Source: Haplosporangium gracile
Taxonomy: Eukaryota > Mortierellomycota > Mortierellomycetes > Mortierellales > Mortierellaceae
Direction: 5' to 3'
NCBI GenBank assembly: GCA_015499985.1
Contig: JAAAUF010000522.1
Location: forward strand, 1 to 29,321
Length of the DNA stretch: 29,321 nt
The position numbers were made by a program, and so were the translations under genes. The notes beneath the pieces were generated by a model. It saw only the letters and a program-made list of their open reading frames with translations, made no database searches and had not been told where the DNA came from. This document shows, piece by piece, positions 22,326 to 29,321 of this stretch. The stretch's first letter is position 1. Every line of letters begins with the position of its first letter.

Positions 22326-22401
22326 TGGGCAATGTGACCCGTCGCTCCCATTGTTCGTTTTTTACACACTTTTCCCAACCTTCTCTTCAACAGCAAACAA
22401 C

Positions 22402-23813
22402 ATGGTGTCATATAAAAAAAATACGCCTTTATTAATCGCAGGTGTTATCACTGCATTCCTTGCCATCGCATCTACTTCTACTGCAGGTAAGTCGGCTCAG
22501 CTTTTTACCGCTGATAAGCGACTATATGCAGATCCTCGACGTACATCCCTCTAACTAGTTCCCTTCCAACTATTCATGATAGACCGCGTTTTTCTTACAA
22601 ACAAAGCGGACGCTACAGATATCTACCCAGGTATAGACAATTTTACATATGTATTGACTACAAGAAGACGACGGCAAGACGCTAATTGAACGTTTTTCTT
22701 TTCCTTCCGCTTAGGTTGTCCGGTTGAAATTGGGTTTCGCGTTCAGTACTCAGACCTTGCACAACTCAAATGGGTCCAACTACAAGTCCTTGGAGCTGAC
22801 AACTCTCTTATGATCGAAGGTCTCGATAACTCTACCAGGGTGCAATGGGATGGTAAGGATATTGAAACACCCTACTTGTTTACTTCAATCAATAACAGTG
22901 ACACCTTCAAGCACACACGTTTAGTCATGACACGTCATTTTTTCTTTCCTTTGTACTATTAGATACGCGGACAAAGACGGTGATATGGACGGTACCCAAC
23001 AACTGGCCACCAGGCGATTACATTGTCCGCGCATTTGGAAACGCTTCCTACTCATGTCAAAATGGCACTCGACGAGAGCACTGTGATTTCGCGCTTGAGG
23101 ACAGAGAAACTTTTCACCTGCATCCCCTTGCTGCAAGCCAAGGATGTCCACTGGCTTCTGTCAAACCTTCTTCTCCTTCCACAGTCAGTACACCTCCAAC
23201 AGCCCACAACACAATCACCAAGGAAGGAGCAGTGCAACCGATATCGGGAAATAGTGGCGACAGCTATAGCAAGAGCAGTCAGGATCTACTCAACAAAAAC
23301 CTCGCGCAAAAGCCCAGTGACCGGTCAGTGACCCAACGGATTCAAGACCTAACGATTTTCAAGGTCCTAGATGAAATGCGAGACTATAGCATCCAGAAAT
23401 CGACCCTGACCCTCAAGACCGGAGATGTCATTCCCATGGCGGACCGAATGGATAGTTCGACCATCACCCGGTTTGTCCAGACACTCGAGCTGAGCAACAG
23501 CGTCGTTCGTAGTCAGAATGGAGGAAAGGGCGTGAGTTCGTTCGAGTTGGTTACGGCGCTTCACAAGAACAGCTCCTTGATCGTCATCCCTCCCGCCAGC
23601 CCTTCAATCACCGCAATGACAGCTCCTTTCAACCAAACCGAGTTCAACCCCTTTGGCCGCGCGTTTATCCAGGACGACCAGGACCAGATCCAGGACGACC
23701 AGCATCAGATCCAGGACAAGAAGTCTAATGATGCCAGTTTCAGAACCGGCATGACAATAACTGTCTTTATGACGACTATTTTGGTCGCAGTCGTTGGGTC
23801 CATGACTGCTTGA
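22402..23813 (+). CDS. Secreted, probably GPI-anchored surface protein
   Basis: Four exons join in frame with every junction in phase 1: 22402-22486, 22607-22630 (only 24 bases), 22715-22852 and 22963-23813, giving 365 residues. It starts with a signal peptide (TPLLIAGVITAFLAIAST). The next 130 residues look like a small beta-sandwich: CPVEIGFRVQYSD, then WTVPNNWPPGDYIVRAFG and a pair of Cys (SYSCQNG, EHCDF). That wording recalls the Ig-like N-terminal domain of fungal Kre9/KNH and other Ser/Thr-rich GPI proteins (low certainty). The middle is Ser/Thr/Pro-rich. A short repeat IQDDQDQIQDDQHQIQDKK precedes a hydrophobic C-terminus of about 20 residues with no charged tail, the usual GPI signal layout. 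At least five N-glycosylation sequons are present (NST, NAS, NGT, NSS, NQT). Likely cell-wall or plasma-membrane located. Exact function unknown. Confidence 0.8.
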
Positions 23814-24483
23814 AAACAAAAGCAGACTGACACAAGAACCAGATCTACATTTATCCGTATCTAGCATCAAGCATTTAATGAACACTAATATACCCTTCTT
23901 TTATTCTCCTTCAAAATGGCTTTCATCATACTCTTACTCGATACTTTGTGGGCGTTCGTGTGGAGAAGAAATAACTCGCTGTACTAACATTCGTTGACTG
24001 TTCTTACCATGTACAGCGCGCTTTTAAAAAGAATGACCGTAAAAAGATTCGAGCATAGTTTTATTTTTTCTTGAAGAAAAAAAGTGGTCATACGCGGTGG
24101 TGACACACTCTCTTCCCACCTTGATTTTTTTTTTCTTCAATTTTTTTCCGGTCACTCTTTTTGAAAGGGCGCTGTACCCTCTACTTTATTGACGCCCAGC
24201 CCGGCATTTCAATTCTTCCAAACTAAATGAACGTGTGTATGTGTGCATGAATGGATGGAGGATAGTTCACATGCAAGAGCGCATGAAGAATTCAAAGAAT
24301 GTTAACATAGATATATGTATGTATATCATGGCTCTATCCTTTGTGACTGAGACAATAAACAGACAAGTCGAATGAAAAATGAGTGCTGTCCTTGGTTGTC
24401 CAATTTGAAGGGTAAGAAAAAATAAACAATAGGGATGAATGTAGTTGCAAACCAAAACGAAGCGCAGAACGAGCATAAGAAAA

Positions 24484-24806
24484 GCGATCGATCGCAGGAA
24501 AATATACAAGGAAGGAGAATGAGAAAGAGAAAAAGAGGATAGGTCAGAAGAATGGCGCAAGAGCAAAATGAGAAGCATATGGGCTTACACTAGGCTGCTG
24601 TAGTGCGAAGGGAAGGTTGATGGTAAGCCAAAAGGAAAGAAGGGGAAAGTGCTCATTCTCCTCTTGAAGGGAGACCACTCGAGGGGTCTGCTGCATACAG
24701 CTGATAATGAATCGATGAATGAGAGGAGTAGAAACGTGAACGCATTATCTTTCCTTTCCGCCTTCCTTGCACTTTCCCTTTCTTGTATTTTTCGATCGGC
24801 CGATCG
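24484..24806. repeat. Pair of GATC-based palindromes
   Basis: GCGATCGATCGC at 24484-24495 and CGATCGGCCGATCG at 24793-24806 are each their own reverse complement. They are about 300 bases apart in an otherwise AT-rich intergenic region. Function unknown. Confidence 0.55.
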
Positions 24807-25927
24807 ATCGTTGGAAATATTAGAGCAAAACGAGAACAGTGTTAAAAGCACGAAATTGATGTGATTCCCCTTTCCAGCCCTCCCTTGTTTTATGTTTTCG
24901 CCACTTATGAGCCAATACCGCGTAGGGCTCGCACATAGAATACTGTCATTCTTAAATGACACCGCGTCTCTCGTTCGTTTCCCTCGCTCTCTTTCGGTCA
25001 GTCTCTGTATTCCCTTCCGTCAGACGCGCAGAGCACCGTGCACCATTTAGTTTTGTGGATATTGATTAGTTATTTTGTTTTCCACATCACCTGGGCACAA
25101 GAAAGCATGAGTTGAGAGAAAGTGACAGGCTACAGAGAGGGCCGGCATGAGATATACAGACAGAGAGAGAGAGGGCTCACATCCTCTTCCTTCCTCCACT
25201 TACACTTTTTTTCGTTTACTCTCGTGCGCATGAACACAAAGTGCCAGTATCCAAATGTACAAACATGCAAGTAATAAGCAAAGACGTATTGTCAGCTAAA
25301 AACAAATATGCCAGTACAAAATCCACTTGAATATACAACGCACTCGTTAGACAAATCCCTTCCGTTTCTTGTGATATCTTTTCTTCCCGCCTATTTCCCT
25401 ATCATTTTCGCCTCAATTTTCCATGTTGCTTTTTTCTTTCTCTCCGAGGAGATTTGATACCAACTCTCTTTGCCTTTCCAGTTTATGGGAAGAGAGCGAA
25501 AGTGCGTGTTGATAGTGATAGAGAGGGACAGAATAATGATCACCTGTCATTTTCACAGGCCCTCTTTGGTTTGTTTACACCCTTTGGCTGTTGCAATAAT
25601 ACGACCTAGAGCAAAAGCATGCAATGGCGGGAGTTTGGGAAAGCATGATGAAGACAAAACCACTCAGATCTTCTGCAGAGGGAAAGGGTAGACCGATCGC
25701 TTTTTTGTATTTTTTTTGGTGCGTTCATTTTTTGGAAGACGATTGGTAATCCCCCTCTCCCCTTTTTTTATGCATAGACAACTGAACTTCAAAGAACCAA
25801 CAGTTGCGTTGATTCTTTTTTGCTTATGAGCATTTATCATGCGCCTACGATCTCGACCTCTTTTCAACGAAAAAGGAGCGAAGACAGAAAAGAAACGATC
25901 GCCTGTATGGGCGGCATGGAGAGAAGC

Positions 25928-25934
25928 ATAAATA
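25928..25934 (+). promoter_or_regulatory. TATA-like element
   Basis: ATAAATA, 218 bases upstream of the monooxygenase ATG, followed by a CT/CA-rich leader (25940-26145). A candidate core promoter. Confidence 0.4.
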
Positions 25935-26145
25935 GCCTGCCCTTTCCCTCCCTTGCGTACACTGTTTTTCTTTTCGTCCTTGGTTTAATCACTTTCTGTT
26001 CCATCAGTCAGACACATAGCCACTCACATCTCTGCCCTGAACATCCTCTCAGCCACTCTCACTCTACACTCTCATCACACAGCTACTCTTAACTTTTAAC
26101 CCTCTCAACTCATCACCCACTTTCTCAGCAACCCAAAATCAAACA

Positions 26146-28247
26146 ATGGAAGTCAACCCCACAGTATTGATTGTAGGAGCAGGCATCGGGGGCCTCTTCC
26201 TCGCCAACCTGCTGCAACATGCTGGTATCGACTATGAGATCTTTGAACGCTCAGCTCAGGTCAAACCCCTTGGCTCGGCAATGGTCGCTGGCCCCAACAT
26301 CCTCCCTGTCTTTTCTCAGTTGGGTCTTTTGAAACAGATGGAGAAGATCTCCAAGCCGCTCAAGTGTTTGAATGTTTATAATGGCAGCCTTGATAAGCTA
26401 GGGACCGTCGAAGCCAACACCAAAGAGAGGTACATGTTCTTGCAAAGTGCTCCGGATATGAAACAAATCAACCATCGTGGCTGTCATCACAGTAACAGAT
26501 CTAACCTTGTTCATTTCAACTCTAATGTAAGAACAGAGCCGGATACTACTCGCTGGTCTTTGCGCGTAAGAACCTCTATGCTCTACTCCTCTCCCAAATC
26601 CCGCCCCACAAGATCCATCTCTCCAAAAAGATCCTGGCCATGCAAGAGCTCGAAGACGGCGTCGCCATCCACTGCAGCGACAAGTCTCGCTATGTCGGCG
26701 ATATCCTCGTAGGAGCCGATGGTGCCTACAGTGGCGTCCGTCAATCGCTCTACCGGCAACTGGCTGCTGCCAAATTGTTGCCCAAGGATGATGAGGAAGA
26801 TCTGTCGATGAAGTATACTTGCCTTGTTGGGACTACTGAGTCTTTGGACCCGGTAGAGTTTCCCTACTTGGGGGATGATTTTGCACATTTTGAGATTGTC
26901 CTAGCCAAAAATTCTTCGGAGTCGGTAGGTGAGAAGGAATGCTGTTTATTTATTTTTGTATTACCTCATGTTGTTGTTTTTTGTTGTAGTTGTAGTTGTG
27001 GAGTGTGCTTTGTCTATGTGCATGGGTGAAAAAAGGAGGGGGTTGAATGGGGGACAGCGATGAAAATGTCCATTTTTAGGAATGACTTCATCCTTCGATT
27101 CGCACCGCCACTCCTCCCTCCTTCACGCTTACTTATCCATCTCCCTCTCACTCTTCCCTTCACATTTTGCTAAAACAACGTCAGGTGGCATGCTTCACAA
27201 TCCCAGACAACAAGATCTGCTGGCTTTACACCGTCCAACTCTCTGCCAACAGCCCCGACGAGCGATTCAGCAACTCTGAATGGGGTCCCGAAGCTACCCA
27301 GGCAATGTGTGAAAAGATCCGCCATATCAAGGCACCCTTTGGCCGGACCATGGGGGAACTGATTGATGTCACCCCCAAGGACTCAATGTCCAAGGTCATG
27401 CTCGAGGAGAAACTCTTCCAGACTTGGTACCATGGACGTACTGTCCTTATTGGTGACGGTACGTTTTTTTTTGTATCTTTTGATTCTATTCATTTATTTT
27501 GCTATTAGCATGAATGGGATTGTTATGGTCCTTATTGACATGCCTATGTTTCTTCTTGCTCTCTGTTTGAAATTGTCTTTTTATTTTCTACAGCTTGTCA
27601 CAAGGTAAGGCTTGGTTTTGATATATTTGGTTTGCAAGGTCCACAAGACTAGCTAGCTCTGTCCGCTTTCTCAAATGCAACAAAATCTAACATTACCCAA
27701 CGATTCTGATACAAAAATACAGATGCTCCCAAGTGCAGGACAGGGCGCGATCAACGCAATGCAAGACGCAACGATCCTAGCCAACTGCATCAATGACATC
27801 AAACATCTCGATCGCGACAGCATTTCGGTCCACCTGAAGGACTACCAGGACCAACGTTACCAATTTGCAAAAATCCAATTCGAGACCAGTAAACGCTTTG
27901 CTGTCATCATGGGCGGTCAGGTAAAAAAAAAAATTAACAAAAAAATACTTGCCCGAAAAATGGAGAATCATGTTGCATAGGTATTCCCTGTTCACACAAA
28001 GCTGACGCGTATGATGATTATTTTTTCTTCATATTGTAATATGATGCTGTAGACGTGGACGGAGGCATTGATTAGGAAGGTGGTACTGGCCTACATGCCC
28101 AAGTCGCTGAACAGGAAACGGCAGGACAAGACCTGTGCATACCAGCCACAAGCAAATTTCTTGAAACTGGCTCCCGAACGAGGAGAGATCGAGACTTTGC
28201 CACAGGTGCCATCGAAACGCTACTCCTTTAACGCCAATTCCGTCTAA
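26146..28247 (+). CDS. FAD-dependent monooxygenase (UbiH/PHBH-like fold)
   Basis: Flavoprotein hydroxylase that would use NAD(P)H and oxygen on a small organic, often aromatic, substrate; the substrate is unknown. Six exons join in frame: 26146-26429, 26537-26924, 27185-27458, 27594-27604 (11 bases), 27723-27920 and 28053-28247, giving 449 residues. The dinucleotide-binding VLIVGAGIGGLFLANLL lies at residues 7-23, with the acidic residue at the end of beta-2 at E34. The DG motif GADGAYSGVR is at 154-163. The third FAD motif GDACHKMLPSAGQGA (314-328) is split over three exons, with A316-K319 coming from the 11-base exon. All three class A signatures are therefore intact, and the length is typical. 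The C-terminus (SKRYSFNANSV) shows no targeting signal or membrane helix. No biosynthetic core gene is adjacent, so a secondary-metabolite role is not supported. Confidence 0.92.
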
Positions 28248-28568
28248 AAGAGGATTAGACTTGTGCTCGTTTTCTCTTTCTTATCTTTATGTGCCCGACA
28301 AAAACAACAAAATAGCAAAGCCATTTAATATATGTATAGGACAATCTTTATGGAAATGGGAAGCATTGGGGAACACGATAATATTTACATCGACCAAATA
28401 ATAAAATCGAATGAACTTTGTATCTATAGAAAACTGTTTTTGTCGCTTAAAAGAAGGTGAGGGGGACAAAAGGAGATGATGAATAAGGTAGTAACGGAGG
28501 GTATATACAATATGACATGAAAAAAAATCCTGGCTATTTCCCGTAAAAAAAAAAATGGCGTCGTCTCT
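28248..28568. other. Convergent 3' intergenic region
   Basis: About 320 AT-rich bases between the stop codons of the monooxygenase (+) and the phosphatase (-), with poly-A/T runs. Nothing further recognised. Confidence 0.5.
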
Positions 28569-29279
28569 TTATGGCTCAACAATAACGCTACCACCATTTG
28601 ATACAGAGGCAACAGTAGTCGTCAAAGATTCCTGCTGACGCGCCTTCTCCTGCTGTTGATCAATCCACTCCTGAGCCATCTCCTGAACAGTCGCAAAGGT
28701 AACAAACGCCCGATGAGGGATCGAATTGGCACGACACAGTTTCTCCAAAGACGTATTCTGACGGGCCAGAATGATATCTGAAGAGAGCGCTGCTGGGAAA
28801 TCGGAACTGCCGTCGCCGCACCAGAGGATCTTGTCTGTCGAGGGGTTCTGGAGGTCTTTTGCTCGTGCTTCTCGGAGCGCTATATTGAGGAACGGAGGAA
28901 GGAAGGAAGGGGGAAAAGGTTAGAGGAGAGGAATTGGAGGAATTGGAGGAGGCGAGACTTTTTGTTATGAGGATTCTTTGGGTCGCCGCACAGACTTTGA
29001 GAAATTAGGGAGGGTGAGCAATGACGAGCAAGGATGGAGAAAGTGGGTGTTTGGCGGAAAAACGAGTATTGGCGAGAAGGAGAGAAGAAGGAGGGTGGAG
29101 CGGAATATCATTGGATGTTCGATTGCGGTCCTGAAGGCGAACTGGCGAAACAGGCGAACGGCTATCAAGGATGTGAGACTTGGATTGGTTCAAGGAGTAA
29201 AGATGAAGAAGAGGGGCTGGGGGGTTGAGCTTGGTTTTTTCTAGAAAACTTACCACGTCCTTTTTCGACACCGAATGGG
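28569..29279 (-). CDS. HAD-superfamily phosphatase, 3' part (gene continues past the right edge)
   Basis: Two exons are visible. A 26-base exon, 29279-29254, follows a clear pyrimidine-rich acceptor (CCTACAG) and encodes PFGVEKGR. The intron is 29253-28880 (GTAAGT...ATATAG). The last exon, 28879-28569, ends at TAA. The phases match and the protein reads PFGVEKGRALREARAK... The motif WCGDGSSDFPAA is HAD motif IV (GDxxxD), which holds the Mg ion, followed by LARQNTSLEKLC and IPHRAFVTF. This wording resembles the fungal phosphoserine-phosphatase-like family that includes yeast YNL010W (Pyp1), a sugar-alcohol phosphatase. The nucleophile motif DxDxT is beyond the window, so activity cannot be judged. 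The C-terminal 35 residues are Gln/Glu- and Ser/Thr-rich. Confidence 0.82.
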
Positions 29280-29321
29280 CTGTAGGTTGTGCAGAAGAAG
29301 AAAATGAAGGCGAGGGGGGGG

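Larger units (their letters stand above)
21113..22401. other. Divergent intergenic promoter region
   Basis: About 1.29 kb shared by the reductase (-) and the secreted-protein gene (+). It includes the GT microsatellite, purine-rich stretches on the plus strand (21180-21430), and a TATA-like site for the plus gene at 22318. No coding sequence recognised. Confidence 0.5.
23814..26145. other. 2.3-kb intergenic region, no gene seen
   Basis: AT-rich with pyrimidine and purine tracts. The largest open frame (24962-24585, minus) has no recognisable motif and an unlikely composition. Two perfect palindromes made of GATC words are present (24484-24495 and 24793-24806). The right end holds the monooxygenase promoter and CT/CA-rich leader. 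Confidence 0.5.

Noticed and set aside
24585..24962. 125-residue minus-strand open frame
   Set aside because: No recognisable motif, no splice context and an implausible amino acid mix. Probably chance in the intergenic region.
18798..28247. A biosynthetic gene cluster linking the reductase, secreted protein and monooxygenase
   Set aside because: No core synthase, transporter or shared regulatory motif is visible. The genes are far apart, on different strands, and a ribosomal protein gene lies alongside.

Overview
The window looks like a piece of nuclear DNA from an early-diverging filamentous fungus, most likely Mortierellomycota (Mortierella or a close relative). The reasons are intron-rich protein genes with GT-AG introns of about 100-400 bases and several very short exons, a fungal FRE-type ferric reductase, a eukaryotic ribosomal protein eL8, and an FAD monooxygenase of a type I associate with Mortierella. 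The phylum call is inference from gene style and recalled family resemblance, not from a search. The sequence is a draft: it holds one run of ten Ns and two probable single-base errors in G runs.

Layout, left to right. 46-934 (-): small low-complexity Gly/Tyr/Pro-rich protein whose frame breaks once. 1050-3023: intergenic, containing an imperfect duplication and a degenerate 697-bp TA-flanked element (1933-2629) with inverted termini and a broken transposase-like helix-turn-helix fragment. 3024-5358 (+): large secreted protein of unknown function, broken by one base in a G run. 5359-10348: five kilobases with no recognisable gene; the right part is strongly pyrimidine-rich and runs up to the start codon of the next gene. 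10349-15621 (+): four-exon gene for a 1588-residue protein with an N-terminal histone-fold-like region and a very long disordered, acidic tail. 16956-18004 (-): 60S ribosomal protein eL8. 18798-21112 (-): ferric-chelate reductase, with the assembly gap in its second intron. 22402-23813 (+): secreted, probably GPI-anchored protein, divergent from the reductase. 26146-28247 (+): six-exon FAD-dependent monooxygenase with an 11-base exon. 28569 to the right edge (-): 3' part of a HAD-family phosphatase gene, convergent with the monooxygenase.

The genes do not form an obvious pathway or cluster. The ferric reductase (membrane electron transfer to iron), the secreted proteins and the monooxygenase are separate units. 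I see no CRISPR array, tRNA or rRNA gene, and no clear new multi-gene system. The points most worth a second look are the small transposon derivative, the unknown secreted protein, the histone-fold/disordered protein with its pyrimidine-rich leader, and the very short exons, which automatic gene finders would probably miss.
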